Assembly (NCBI GenBank): GCA_025362395.1
Contig: JANYGK010000021.1
Coordinates: forward strand, 1 to 64,000
DNA length: 64,000 nt
From: Bacteroidota bacterium
GTDB lineage: Bacteria; Bacteroidota; Bacteroidia; B-17B0; Aurantibacillaceae
Direction: 5' to 3'
How positions within the stretch are numbered: the first letter of the stretch is position 1; each line of letters begins with the position of its first letter. This document shows positions 36,479 through 45,984 of this stretch, one piece after another. The notes beneath the pieces were generated by a model that was given only the letters and a program-made list of their open reading frames with translations, did no database searches and had not been told where the DNA came from. The translations under genes and the position numbers were made by a program.

Positions 36479-37354
36479 ATGCAGATTGAAAAATCTCTTT
36501 CAGAGAACTCTGTTGTGGCCTACGAAAGCGATATAGAGAAACTGACAGTCTTTATAGAACAGTATTACCCGTCCAAAAACCCGGCGGATGTTACCTTAAA
36601 AGACCTGAGAGAATTTTTAAAATATATTTCAGAATTTCATTTTACGGAAACCACTCAATCCCGCATCATTTCGGGGGTCAAACATTTTTTTAAATTTTTA
36701 ATTCTTGAAAATTATATCCAAAATAACCCGGCAGAATTACTGGAAACCCCTCGTATTAAACGAAAGCTGCCGGTATTTTTAAGCGTGGAAGAAATTGATT
36801 TAATGTTATCATTAATTGACAGAAGCACACCGGAAGGGGAGCGTAACTTGGCAATGCTGGAAACGTTGTATAGTTGCGGATTAAGGGTTTCCGAATTGAT
36901 TTTTTTAAAGCTAAGCGATCTTCACAGGGCAGACGGTTTTATAAGTGTCATAGGGAAAGGTGATAAACAACGGTTAATCCCTATCGGTAAATCAGCGTTA
37001 AAGTTAATTGATAACTATATGACGCATCACCGTAACCACATTAACATTAAAAAGAACAGCGAGGATATGGTCTTTTTAAGCAAGCGCGGAACTCCCATTA
37101 CGCGGCAAATGGTGTTTTATATTATAAAGAACCTAGCTGAAAAAGGGGGCATTAAAAAAACTATAAGCCCCCATATATTCAGGCATTCGTTTGCAACGCA
37201 TTTAGTAGAAGGCGGTGCCGATTTACGTGCCGTACAGGAAATGCTCGGCCATGAAAGTATTACTACAACAGAGATCTATACACACTTAGATCAGCATTTT
37301 TTGCGGGAAAATATTTTAAGCTTCCATCCGAGAAATAAAAAACAAGAGTCGTAA
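36479..37354 (+). CDS. xerD: Tyrosine recombinase XerD-like
   Basis: Site-specific recombinase resolving chromosome dimers at dif with a XerC partner. Full catalytic set counted from the ATG at 36479: R136 (CGLRVSEL), K160 (GKGDKQR), H232 and R235 (PHIFRHSFATH), H258 (LGHES) and nucleophile Y267 (EIYTHL). The ATG start gives 291 residues and begins inside the usual N-terminal SAM-like domain. The same frame is open upstream to 36425 and reads LWKTNINDFKYYMQIEKSLS, as XerD proteins normally begin, so translation probably starts further upstream at a non-ATG codon such as CTG 36437 or ATT 36431. Confidence 0.92.
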   Translation: MQIEKSLSENSVVAYESDIEKLTVFIEQYYPSKNPADVTLKDLREFLKYISEFHFTETTQSRIISGVKHFFKFLILENYIQNNPAELLETPRIKRKLPVFLSVEEIDLMLSLIDRSTPEGERNLAMLETLYSCGLRVSELIFLKLSDLHRADGFISVIGKGDKQRLIPIGKSALKLIDNYMTHHRNHINIKKNSEDMVFLSKRGTPITRQMVFYIIKNLAEKGGIKKTISPHIFRHSFATHLVEGGADLRAVQEMLGHESITTTEIYTHLDQHFLRENILSFHPRNKKQES

Positions 37355-37413
37355 AATTAACCACATATTCATAGTATTTATTTTTTCTATATTTCCATGT
37401 GATTAAAACTAAT

Positions 37414-38619
37414 TTACACTTTTTCTATAATGGCTGCGTATCCTTGTCCAACGCCAATGCACATGGTAACCAAGGCATATTTTTTATTCTGAACATTTAA
37501 TTCTATCGCCGCAGAATTTATGATACGCGCGCCTGTCATGCCTAAAGGGTGCCCTAAAGCAATAGCACCGCCGTTCGGGTTAATACGTGAATCTTTATCC
37601 TCTAAGCCCCATAAGCGTGTACAGCCTAAGGCCTGAGATGCAAAGGCTTCATTCAATTCAATAATGTCGATGTCGTTCCAGGTTAAGTTTGCTTTTTTTA
37701 GCGCCTGTTTAGCCGCTTCAACGGGACCTAAGCCCATAATGCGCGGTTCAATACCAACCACAGCACTGCTTACAATTCTTGCTAACGGCTGTAAATTATA
37801 AGCCTTGATGGCGCTCTCACCTGCCAACAAAATAGCTGCTGCACCATCATTTAAACCTGCCGCATTACCGGCTGTTACGGTACCGTCTTTTTTAAACGCC
37901 GGCTTTAATTTTTGTAAACCTTCTAACGTTGTATTTGGTTTTGCAAATTCGTCTGTATTAAAAATGAGGGCATCACCTTTTTTTTGCGGAATTTCAACAG
38001 AAATAATTTCTTTTGCAAAACGCCCTGCGGCTGTTGCTTTTGCTGCTTTTTGCTGGCTCCATAAAGCAAAGGCATCCTGGTCATCACGGCTTACCTTTTG
38101 CATTTCCGCTACATTTTCGGCAGTATCGCCCATGGCATCCACGCCATATTGCTCTTTTAATTTAGGATTAATAAATCTCCAGCCAAAGCTGCTGTCATAC
38201 ATTTGCTGGTCTCTGCCAAAGGCGGAGCTTGCTTTACTCATTACCCAAGGGCCGCGCGTCATATTTTCTATACCGGATGCTATCATCAGGTCAGCGTCGT
38301 CTAGCTGAATGTATCTTGCTGCATCAATAGTAGCGCTTAAGCCCGAGGCACATAAACGATTTACGGTTTGCCCAGGCACTGTAACCGGTAATCCTGCCAT
38401 TAAAGCGGCCATACGCGCCACATTACGGTTATCTTCACCTGCCTGGTTTGCACAGCCCATAATTACATCGGCTACTTTTGTCCAGTCTACGGAAGGGTTT
38501 TTTTTCATGAGCTCCTTCAATACCAAGGCTGCTAAATCATCAGTACGAACTGTTGAAAGTGTTCCTCCGAAATTCCCGATGGGAGTTCTTACACCATTTA
38601 TTATATAAGCCTGTTGCAT
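37414..38619 (-). CDS. Acetyl-CoA C-acyltransferase, PcaF/PaaJ-like thiolase
   Basis: Degradative thiolase that cleaves a 3-oxoacyl-CoA with CoA. Catalytic residues are C90 (NRLCASG), H357 (GGAIALGHPLG) and C387 (TMCIGVGQG), with NEAFA also in place. The pattern MGCANQAGEDNRNVARM near residue 54 and SSFGWRFINPKLKEQYGVD are characteristic of 3-oxoadipyl-CoA/phenylacetate-type thiolases, so aromatic or dicarboxylate acyl-CoA substrates are possible. No other aromatic-degradation gene is present, so a general beta-oxidation role remains open. Length 401, ATG at 38619. An operator-like repeat lies just upstream. Confidence 0.92.
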   Translation of the reverse strand: MQQAYIINGVRTPIGNFGGTLSTVRTDDLAALVLKELMKKNPSVDWTKVADVIMGCANQAGEDNRNVARMAALMAGLPVTVPGQTVNRLCASGLSATIDAARYIQLDDADLMIASGIENMTRGPWVMSKASSAFGRDQQMYDSSFGWRFINPKLKEQYGVDAMGDTAENVAEMQKVSRDDQDAFALWSQQKAAKATAAGRFAKEIISVEIPQKKGDALIFNTDEFAKPNTTLEGLQKLKPAFKKDGTVTAGNAAGLNDGAAAILLAGESAIKAYNLQPLARIVSSAVVGIEPRIMGLGPVEAAKQALKKANLTWNDIDIIELNEAFASQALGCTRLWGLEDKDSRINPNGGAIALGHPLGMTGARIINSAAIELNVQNKKYALVTMCIGVGQGYAAIIEKV

Positions 38620-38641
38620 AAATTAAATTTAAAATGTGATT

Positions 38642-38683
38642 ACAAAAATATCGTTTTTGTCGGGATGGGCTTCAAAAATATCG
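38642..38683 (-). promoter_or_regulatory. Promoter and operator-like repeats upstream of the thiolase gene
   Basis: The 11-mer CAAAAATATCG occurs twice, at 38643-38653 and 38673-38683, exactly 30 bp apart. The copy nearer the gene is also half of a palindrome, ACAAAAA (38642-38648) and TTTTTGT (38654-38660). On the minus strand the nearer copy reads TATTTTTG, an exact TAnnTTTG -7 box 24 nt before the ATG, and the farther copy supplies a TTG at -33-like distance (22-bp spacer). The site may be promoter and repressor site in one. Confidence 0.5.
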
Positions 38684-38803
38684 CACTATTAACGGCTCAC
38701 TCATTAAAAGTATTCATTTAAAAGTTTTTTGCATTTTTCACATACTAAAGTGACCTAATTTTCGTTTCTTTGTTATTGAAAAACACCAATTTAAGACTTT
38801 TGT

Positions 38804-40825
38804 TTGAAGAGCTTTAACGTATATATTTTATTGATCGTCGGTTTTTTTATGTCGACTCGGGCAGTTTCACAGGTTGGCCCTCCTTCTTTAAGGTGTACAT
38901 CTGTTAATGCTGCCGGTAATGTAACCCTTACCTGGGTTATTCCTCCCGATCCTTCCGGTTTATTTACAAGTTATGTAATCTATTCTTCTCAAAGTCAAAC
39001 AGGCCCATATACTTCTACGGTCGTTAATACTTATACTCAAAATACCTATACCCATGTTGGCGCTAACGGCAATACACAATTCAGGTATTACTATATCCAA
39101 ACCACCAGCAGTGGCGGTTCTTCGGTTTCTAGTTCTTCAGATACCTTACAATCTATTTTTTTAAGCAGGGGCGCAAGTACCTCATTGGTAGCTTATACAT
39201 GGAATAAAACCCACACACCCTTATTACCGAGCGCTTCCACTACCTTTACACTTAGCAGGGAAAACCCGCCAACTGTATGGACACAACTCTACGCAGGCCC
39301 CAATTTAAAATACACGGACATTATTTCAGTTTGTAATATTTATTATAACTATAAAATACAAACTGATGATGCGGCCGGTTGTACCTCACAATCTAATATT
39401 GATGGTGGACTATTTCAGGATCAATGGCCGGCGACAGCTCCTATTTTCGATTCAGTATCTGTTAATGCAAATGGAAGCGCCACATTAGGCTGGGAGCCTT
39501 CCACTTCTCCGGATGCTGTAAGATATGTGATCTATAAAGTAATAGGAGGTAATACAGCTATTGATACGGTTAACGGAAGATTTAATACTACGTATACGGA
39601 TATAACCGTCCCTCGTCCTGATATAGGGCCTCAAACGTATTTAATTGCGGTATTGGACAGCTGTAAGAACATCAGCATTATTTCTCCAAAACCACAAACA
39701 ACTATTTTTTTAAGCGTCGGTTATGATTTTTGTGCAAGAACAAGCAAGCTTTCCTGGACCCGCTACGGTAATTTACCTAATGGAGAATTGAAATATAACA
39801 TTTATTGTTCCATAAACGGGGGAGCCGCCTCTTTTTTAGGCTCTACGCCTTCCACCACTTTTTCGCACCCCAGTTTAAACCCGGGTGATACCTATTGTTA
39901 CTTTGTGAAGGTAGTTAATATTGGAGAAGGCATTACCGCAAATTCTAATGTAAAATGTTTGGTAGCAACTGCTCCACAGGGGCCCGCGTATGTTTACATA
40001 AGGTCAGCAAGTGTAACGCTTGATAAAACTGTAAGCGTTACGTATGCGATTGATAACAGCAGGGCGTATAAGGGTGCCGCTATTTTTAAATCAAAAGATG
40101 GTATTGCATTTAACCAAATCAGCTACCAGGCATCGGGCTCCACTACACTTCAAACGTATGTGGATAAGGATGTAAGTGTTACAGAAAAAAATTATTATTA
40201 TAAAGTACAGATCTATGACAGCTGTGGAAATCCCGGTAAATTCAGCAATGTTTCTAAAACAGTGTTACTGCATGTTTCGAATGATAACAAAAATATTTTT
40301 TACAATACCTTAACCTGGGATGATTATTCAGGTTGGTCGGGCGGTATTGAATCCTATAATATTTACCGCGCCGTGAATGGAGTTTTTGATCCGGCACCGG
40401 TAACAAATGTGCCTTACGGGACACGAGTTTATGTGGATGATGTAGAAGAATTTGTAAGCGACAGGGGAAAATTTTCATACTACGTGCAAGCGATTGAAGG
40501 ACCGGGTAATATTTACGGATATAAAGATATGGCTCAGTCTAACCCCGCGGATGCGTATGCGGAAGTAAGTGTGTTTGTACCGAACTCTTTTTGTCCTAAC
40601 GGCTTAAATAAAATTTGGTTACCTGTAGCGCAATTCGTTGAAAAAACAGATTATAACGTAAGCGTATTTGATCGTTGGGGAAGCAAAGTGTTTCAAACAA
40701 TCATTGATACAGAGGGTTGGGACGGGCACGGCGTTAAGGATGATGTGTATGTTTACCTGATAGAATATAAAAATGCCCGGGGCGAATTTATCCAATTAAA
40801 AGGCTACATCACTCTTATCAAGTAA
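38804..40825 (+). CDS. Secreted FN3-repeat protein with T9SS type B sorting domain
   Basis: A 673-residue surface/secreted protein. Signal peptide about 1-22, then several fibronectin-type III-like repeats (for example LTWVIPPDPSGLFTSYVIY, LGWEPSTSPDAVRYVIY, LTWDDYSGWSGGIESYNIY), and a C-terminal gliding-motility-associated (CHU_C) domain from about 590: VFVPNSFCPNG, VFDRWGSKVF, GWDGHG, DDVYVYLIE, GYITLIK. This architecture marks T9SS cargo, probably an adhesin or surface scaffold. Start is TTG at 38804, giving MKSFNVYILLIVGFF; no ATG fits. Same strand and 84 bp ahead of the vWA gene. Confidence 0.87.
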   Translation: MKSFNVYILLIVGFFMSTRAVSQVGPPSLRCTSVNAAGNVTLTWVIPPDPSGLFTSYVIYSSQSQTGPYTSTVVNTYTQNTYTHVGANGNTQFRYYYIQTTSSGGSSVSSSSDTLQSIFLSRGASTSLVAYTWNKTHTPLLPSASTTFTLSRENPPTVWTQLYAGPNLKYTDIISVCNIYYNYKIQTDDAAGCTSQSNIDGGLFQDQWPATAPIFDSVSVNANGSATLGWEPSTSPDAVRYVIYKVIGGNTAIDTVNGRFNTTYTDITVPRPDIGPQTYLIAVLDSCKNISIISPKPQTTIFLSVGYDFCARTSKLSWTRYGNLPNGELKYNIYCSINGGAASFLGSTPSTTFSHPSLNPGDTYCYFVKVVNIGEGITANSNVKCLVATAPQGPAYVYIRSASVTLDKTVSVTYAIDNSRAYKGAAIFKSKDGIAFNQISYQASGSTTLQTYVDKDVSVTEKNYYYKVQIYDSCGNPGKFSNVSKTVLLHVSNDNKNIFYNTLTWDDYSGWSGGIESYNIYRAVNGVFDPAPVTNVPYGTRVYVDDVEEFVSDRGKFSYYVQAIEGPGNIYGYKDMAQSNPADAYAEVSVFVPNSFCPNGLNKIWLPVAQFVEKTDYNVSVFDRWGSKVFQTIIDTEGWDGHGVKDDVYVYLIEYKNARGEFIQLKGYITLIK

Positions 40826-40909
40826 TTCTTAGCATTACATGTTTAATAAGTTTCCCTGATAATTCATTTTATAAGTGTATCCCTTGTTATTTTTAGGGTT
40901 ATAAAATAA

Positions 40910-42292
40910 ATGAAGAACCGGGCTTCCATCATAATCAGTATTGTATTTATACTTTTTAGTAATGTGTATTGTGCACAGGTAAAAAAACCTGACCCTACAC
41001 TTACCAGGATTTTATTTGTGTTTGATGCGAGCAACAGCATGAAAACAAAGCATGGCGATAAGACACGGATTCAAGGCGCAAAAGATCTTTTTTATAAATT
41101 TTTAGACAGTTTAAATAAGCAAAAAAATATACAGTTCGCCTTGCGTATGTATGGGCATACCGTTAAATACCCCCCAGGAGATTGTAAAGATTCTAAATTG
41201 GTTGTGCCCTTTTCTAAGGGAAACGTTGCTCTCATAAAATCAAAAGTAGCAGAAGCGCAACCAACGGGCATTACACCCATCGAACATTCCTTAACCGAAT
41301 CGGCCAACGATTTTCCGGACACCAAAGCCATTAATATGATTATTTTAATTACCGACGGGATAGAAGAGTGCGGCGGCGATCCTTGTCTGGCACGGCAAAA
41401 GCTCGGAGAAAAAGGGATTGTCTTAAAGCCTTTTATTATAGGGATAGGCTTATCGCCGGAGCAAATAAAAACATTTGAATGTGTAGGCGATTATTATGAT
41501 TTTGATAACGGTACTATTGTAACAGATATCAGTACGATTATATCTAAACAAAAATTAAATAAAACATCGTCGCAGGTAAATTTATTAGATACAAAATCGT
41601 TACCGACCGAAACCAATGTAAACATGACATTTTATAATATCGCCACAGGAAAATACGTTTACAATTACATTCACACGTTAAACCGAAAAAATAACCCGGA
41701 TACGTTATATTTTGATGATTACCCTACTTATAAAGTAGTAGCGCACACTATACCACCCGTAGAGAGTAAGGATATAAAGCTCACGCAAGGCAAACATACC
41801 ATCATTCCTATTGATGCACCGCAGGGCTTTATAGAGTTAAGAAGGCCGCAGGGCGTTTACAATTTTAATGAGCGTATAAAAAGTATTGTCAGGAAAGGAA
41901 GCAATAATATGCAAACCTTAAATGTGCAGCAAATGAATACGACCGAAATTTACATTACAGGCAATTACGATCTCGAAATTTTAACCTTGCCGCGTACTTA
42001 TATTAATGATGTAAAAGTGGAGCAATCGCAAACCAAATTAATTGAGTTGCCTAACGCGGGAATGCTTACCGTTAAAGCCCTTGACAATGGCGACGGTTGC
42101 ATTTTAAAAGATATTAAAAAACTGGAGTGGGTGTGTAATTTAAACAGCTCTACCTCACAGGTATATTATTTACAACCCGGTAATTACAGGATAGAATGGC
42201 GTTCCAAGACTTTGAAAGGATCTATCTATACGATTGAGAAAAAGTTTACGGTACGATCGGATGTGGAAACGAAGGTGGAACTTTATAAGTAA
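40910..42292 (+). CDS. Exported von Willebrand factor A domain protein
   Basis: A 460-residue protein with a signal peptide (about 1-22, ending VYCAQ). The vWA domain (about 30-205) has a canonical MIDAS: DASNS (D39, S41, S43), the Thr of PTGITPIEHSL and the Asp of ILITDGIEECGGDPC. The remainder is beta-rich with repeated carboxypeptidase-regulatory/Ig-like segments (FIELRRPQGVYNF, ITGNYDLEILTLPRTY). vWA domains bind protein ligands through a divalent metal. It follows the T9SS FN3 gene on the same strand, so an interaction between the two is possible but unproven. Its stop is 6 bp from the convergent holA stop. Confidence 0.82.
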   Translation: MKNRASIIISIVFILFSNVYCAQVKKPDPTLTRILFVFDASNSMKTKHGDKTRIQGAKDLFYKFLDSLNKQKNIQFALRMYGHTVKYPPGDCKDSKLVVPFSKGNVALIKSKVAEAQPTGITPIEHSLTESANDFPDTKAINMIILITDGIEECGGDPCLARQKLGEKGIVLKPFIIGIGLSPEQIKTFECVGDYYDFDNGTIVTDISTIISKQKLNKTSSQVNLLDTKSLPTETNVNMTFYNIATGKYVYNYIHTLNRKNNPDTLYFDDYPTYKVVAHTIPPVESKDIKLTQGKHTIIPIDAPQGFIELRRPQGVYNFNERIKSIVRKGSNNMQTLNVQQMNTTEIYITGNYDLEILTLPRTYINDVKVEQSQTKLIELPNAGMLTVKALDNGDGCILKDIKKLEWVCNLNSSTSQVYYLQPGNYRIEWRSKTLKGSIYTIEKKFTVRSDVETKVELYK

Positions 42293-42298
42293 GTTTGC

Positions 42299-43369
42299 TT
42301 AATGCAATATCTTAAAGATCATTTCTTTCATCAGTTCACCGTTATTTACTCCCGCGTTATCCACGCCTTTAGTTTTAAGATCGTATTCTTTTAAATAGCT
42401 AAAAATAGCTTTAAGCTTAGCAGTACCGTAGTTTTGAGCAGCTTTGGCATAACCGTCTACAAAAAAAGGATTAACGCCTAAGGCTTGTGCCACAGCAAAC
42501 TTTGATTTATCGGGAGAGAAGTGGTACAGTAAAATTTTAGAATAGTAACCGTATAAAGAGCTTAGCGTCATTACCGCAGGATGTTCTTTTTCGTTGGCAG
42601 AAAAATAATTAATGATGCGGTTTGCTTTTAAAATATCTTTTTTAGCTAAGGCATCCTGTAACTCAAATACATTAAATTCCTTACTGATGCCGATGTTATC
42701 CATAACCAGCTCCGCCGTAATTTCTTCGCCTTCTTTCAGGTTGATAAACAATTTTTCTACTTCGTTGGTTATTTTAGAAAGATCGTTTCCTAAAAATTCT
42801 GCCAGTAAAAAAGAAGCTTTCACACCGATCTTAAATTTCTTTTCCTGCACAAAAGCCGTGATCCAATCAGGTAATTGGTTATCGTATAATTTCTTTGCTT
42901 CTAAAAAAACATGATTCTTTTGAAGAGATTTATAAGTAGTGCTTCTTTTATCGAGCGTTTTATATTTATAACAAAATACTAAAATAGTAGAGGTTTGCGG
43001 TTGCTGTAAGTAAGCAGTTAAGGCATTTGTTGACCCCGACGATTTTTTTGTCGGTGCTTCGTCTTCGTCCTCATCACCGCCTCCCGAGCTTTTACCTAAT
43101 TCTTTTAAGTTTTGCGCTTCTTTAACAATTACCACTTGGTATTCGCTCATCATCGGGAAACGTTTAGCGGCAGACAGGATCGTTTCCATATCTACATCTT
43201 TCCCGTAAAGAATGGTTTGATTAAATTCCTGCTCATTTTCGTCTAATACATTTTTTTCAATATAGTCGCTGATCAAGTCAATATAATATGCTTCTTCTCC
43301 GCTTAAAAAATAAACAGGTTTAAAGATGCGGCGTTTTAAATCAGTAAGTATTTGGGTAACTTCTTTCAC
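42299..43369 (-). CDS. holA: DNA polymerase III subunit delta
   Basis: Clamp-loader subunit that opens the beta sliding clamp. The 356-residue protein has the AAA+-like HolA layout without a functional ATP site: PVYFLSGEEAYYIDLISDYI near residue 18-37, VIVKEAQNLKEL, then ILVFCYKYKTLDKRS, the helical LAEFLGNDLSKITNEVEKL block and the C-terminal domain with LSSLYGYYSKILLYH. An acidic/serine-rich insert (GGGDEDEDEAPTKKSSGS, about 96-113) is unusual in length. Start is GTG at 43369. Confidence 0.92.
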   Translation of the reverse strand: MKEVTQILTDLKRRIFKPVYFLSGEEAYYIDLISDYIEKNVLDENEQEFNQTILYGKDVDMETILSAAKRFPMMSEYQVVIVKEAQNLKELGKSSGGGDEDEDEAPTKKSSGSTNALTAYLQQPQTSTILVFCYKYKTLDKRSTTYKSLQKNHVFLEAKKLYDNQLPDWITAFVQEKKFKIGVKASFLLAEFLGNDLSKITNEVEKLFINLKEGEEITAELVMDNIGISKEFNVFELQDALAKKDILKANRIINYFSANEKEHPAVMTLSSLYGYYSKILLYHFSPDKSKFAVAQALGVNPFFVDGYAKAAQNYGTAKLKAIFSYLKEYDLKTKGVDNAGVNNGELMKEMIFKILH

Positions 43370-43378
43370 GCGATAAAT

Positions 43379-43732
43379 TTACTTTTTAAAAAAGAAATAT
43401 ACCGCAATAAATAAACACAAAAAACCAACAATGTGGTTCCATTTTAAAGTGTCTGTCTTAAAGAATAATAGGGTAAACGTTACAAATACACTTATGGATA
43501 TGACCTCTTGTACAATTTTTAGTTGAAACATGTTAAACGGCCCGCCGTTAAGCTCGCTGCCTATTTTATTGGCAGGCACCATGAGGCTGTATTCCATTAA
43601 GGCAATTCCCCAACTTATAAGTATAGTGGGGATAAGGCCTACATGCTTAAATTTTAAATGCCCATACCAGGCAATGGTCATAAAGGTATTAGAGGCAATC
43701 AGTAAAGATATGGTAATTAAACTTTTAGGCAT
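43379..43732 (-). CDS. DUF486 (DMT-type) small membrane protein
   Basis: A 117-residue protein with four transmembrane segments and the DUF486 signature: NTFMTIAWYGHLKF (about 15-28), ISWGIALMEYSLMVPANKIG (about 39-58) and FNMFQLKIVQEVISISVF. The family belongs to the drug/metabolite transporter superfamily by fold, but no transport substrate is established. ATG at 43732, 9 bp before holA on the same strand. Confidence 0.87.
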   Translation of the reverse strand: MPKSLITISLLIASNTFMTIAWYGHLKFKHVGLIPTILISWGIALMEYSLMVPANKIGSELNGGPFNMFQLKIVQEVISISVFVTFTLLFFKTDTLKWNHIVGFLCLFIAVYFFFKK

Positions 43733-43744
43733 TGTAAAAATAGT

Positions 43745-45943
43745 TTAAACATTCATTCCTATTATTAATATATCGTCAACCTGCTCAAGGTTACCTTTCC
43801 AGTTACTCAAAGTAGTTGCCAGTATCTCTTTCTGTGCTTCCATCGATTGGTTGGTCATAGAAAGTAAAAGTCCTTTTAATTGGGCATACTTAAATTTTTT
43901 ACCTCTTGAGCCTCCAAACTGATCTGCGAAACCATCCGTAAATAAATACAATAATGTATCCTTTGCTAATTGAAGACGATGATTTGTAAAGGGCTGCATA
44001 TTAATGGTAAAACCAATCGGTTGCTTGTTCGATTTAATTTCCGAAAGCTCACCGTTTACTATCATGTAAATCGAATTATTGGCACCGGCCCATTCCATTT
44101 CTTTGGTGGCTATGTTTAAGCGTACCAATGAAATGTCCATGCCGTCTTTGTTCTCGCCTTCTTTGCCGGTTTGATTTAATTCTTTTATGATCCGTTCTCT
44201 TAATTTATTAAGTACATCGGCAGGGTTTAATAAATGGGGGATGCTGTTAATTTCATTTAAAAAAGCTATGCCCAACATGCTCATCATTGCTCCCGGAACG
44301 CCGTGTCCCGTACAATCTGCCGCTGCCATGTATAAATGGCCTTGTTTTTCGAGCGACCAATAAAAATCACCTGAAATAATATCTTTCGGTTTAAATAAAA
44401 TAAAGTGCGGCGGTAACCGGTCGCTTACATTATCTTCATCTTTTAATAAAGCATTCTGTATGCGTTTTGCGTAATTAATACTGTCTATTATTTCTTTCTG
44501 CTTCAGCTCGGTCATTTGTTTTTGTTCTATCACAATCAACGTTTGCGATTCTGCAATATCTCTTAGCCTGTCTGCGTTTTCTTTTTCCCGTTCAACTTCT
44601 TTTTTCTGTTTTTCAATAACTGTATTTTGTTTTTGAATTATTTTAAACCGTTTGTATAAGAATATGGAAAAGACTGCTACCAGTAGTAACCCCACTATTA
44701 CAGAAAACAAAATAATACGTTGTGTTTTCTTCTCTTCATTGCTTAATAATTCCTGTTGCTCTTTATCTTTATTCAATAATTTTATCTCATTATCTTTCTT
44801 TTCGCTATCATAAAGGGCATTCATACGCGACATATTTTTGCTGTTCTCTTTGTTTAAGATAGAGTCTTTCACATCACCGTATAATTTTTCATAATGATAG
44901 GCTTGGTTATAGTCGCCTTTTCTGTTATAATAATCTGCCGCTAATCCATAAGCATTTTCAAGCCCTTCTTTATTCCCTGTTTCTAAATAAATAGGAATAC
45001 AGCTGCTGATATATTTATAAGTTTCGGGCATATCACCTTTCTTTAAATACAAGCTTCCCAAGTTTATATAGGTCATGGCTATCCCGTCCTTATTTCCCGC
45101 TTCTTCCCTGAGCTTTAATGCTTTTAAATAATGGTTTAAGGATTCATTATATTTAAGAGCAGCTTCTTTTTTATCCGTCATTATATCAGCCTGCTTTTTG
45201 TATATAATCCCTATGTTATTTTCTGAATTTGCAATTCCTCTTTTGTATTCTGCTTCTTCGGATAGCTTTAATGCTTTTAAATAATTTAGTAAGGCTTTAG
45301 CTAGACTATCCATAGTGTCGTATATGGTGCCAATGTTGTTATAGGTAGTGCCCTGACCTTTTTTATCTCCAAGCTCTTCTTTTATTTTTAAAGATTTACT
45401 ATAAAATTCAAGCGCTTTTGTGTAATTTTTTTGTACCGTATATATGTTGGCAATGTTATTATAGCAGGTGCCAATCCCTTTTTTATCTTTAATTTCCTCT
45501 CTTATTTTCAGTGCCTTTAAATAGTTCTCCAACGCTTTTTCATGGTTCCCTTCATTTTTATAAATGATGCCGATATTATTGTACTCAGCCGCTATTCCTT
45601 TTTTATTACCAAGCCCTTCGTATATTTTTAACGCTTTTAAATAATTATTTAAGCCAAGTTTATAATTTCCTTCGTCATCATAAATTATCCCGATGCTGTT
45701 ATAAGCCTCTGCGGCTCCGTGTTTATAATTAAGCTTAATACTTTCGCTTAACGCTTTATTGGCAAATATAAGAGCTTCCTGATTACCGTCACGCCACAGT
45801 TCGTCCGATAAAAGATTAAGTGTGATAACATGATTAGTATCTGCTTTAGCAGCTTTAACAACATTCCGCAAAGAATCGATCTTGTTTTGACCGGTAAGAA
45901 CTATAGAAAATAAAACGATCGCCGGTAAAAAATAATTCTTCAT
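43745..45943 (-). CDS. TPR-containing SpoIIE-type protein phosphatase
   Basis: A 732-residue membrane signalling protein. Signal peptide about 1-19 (ending TGQ), about eight tetratricopeptide repeats to about residue 390 (for example YNNIGIIYKNEGNHEKALE, YINLGSLYLKKGDMPETYK), one transmembrane helix at about 408-425, a coiled coil rich in Lys/Glu, and a PP2C/SpoIIE domain from about 490. The metal-binding Asp residues are in AAADCTGHGVPGAMMSMLG and LFTDGFADQFGG. Such proteins dephosphorylate anti-sigma antagonists or similar Ser/Thr targets; the partner is not encoded nearby. The periplasmic TPRs probably sense a protein. Confidence 0.88.
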   Translation of the reverse strand: MKNYFLPAIVLFSIVLTGQNKIDSLRNVVKAAKADTNHVITLNLLSDELWRDGNQEALIFANKALSESIKLNYKHGAAEAYNSIGIIYDDEGNYKLGLNNYLKALKIYEGLGNKKGIAAEYNNIGIIYKNEGNHEKALENYLKALKIREEIKDKKGIGTCYNNIANIYTVQKNYTKALEFYSKSLKIKEELGDKKGQGTTYNNIGTIYDTMDSLAKALLNYLKALKLSEEAEYKRGIANSENNIGIIYKKQADIMTDKKEAALKYNESLNHYLKALKLREEAGNKDGIAMTYINLGSLYLKKGDMPETYKYISSCIPIYLETGNKEGLENAYGLAADYYNRKGDYNQAYHYEKLYGDVKDSILNKENSKNMSRMNALYDSEKKDNEIKLLNKDKEQQELLSNEEKKTQRIILFSVIVGLLLVAVFSIFLYKRFKIIQKQNTVIEKQKKEVEREKENADRLRDIAESQTLIVIEQKQMTELKQKEIIDSINYAKRIQNALLKDEDNVSDRLPPHFILFKPKDIISGDFYWSLEKQGHLYMAAADCTGHGVPGAMMSMLGIAFLNEINSIPHLLNPADVLNKLRERIIKELNQTGKEGENKDGMDISLVRLNIATKEMEWAGANNSIYMIVNGELSEIKSNKQPIGFTINMQPFTNHRLQLAKDTLLYLFTDGFADQFGGSRGKKFKYAQLKGLLLSMTNQSMEAQKEILATTLSNWKGNLEQVDDILIIGMNV

Positions 45944-45984
45944 GTATTTGATTATTTAATCGGTGAAAGCTATTATAAAAGGTT

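Noticed and set aside
37805-38608. Open frames on the plus strand opposite the thiolase gene (37805-38308 and 38309-38608)
   Set aside because: They mirror the codon bias of the thiolase, carry no family motif, and the minus-strand gene has all catalytic residues.
43745-45943. TPR repeats in the SpoIIE gene as a DNA tandem repeat array
   Set aside because: The periodicity is at protein level (34 residues) and codons differ; it is a TPR domain, not a nucleotide repeat.
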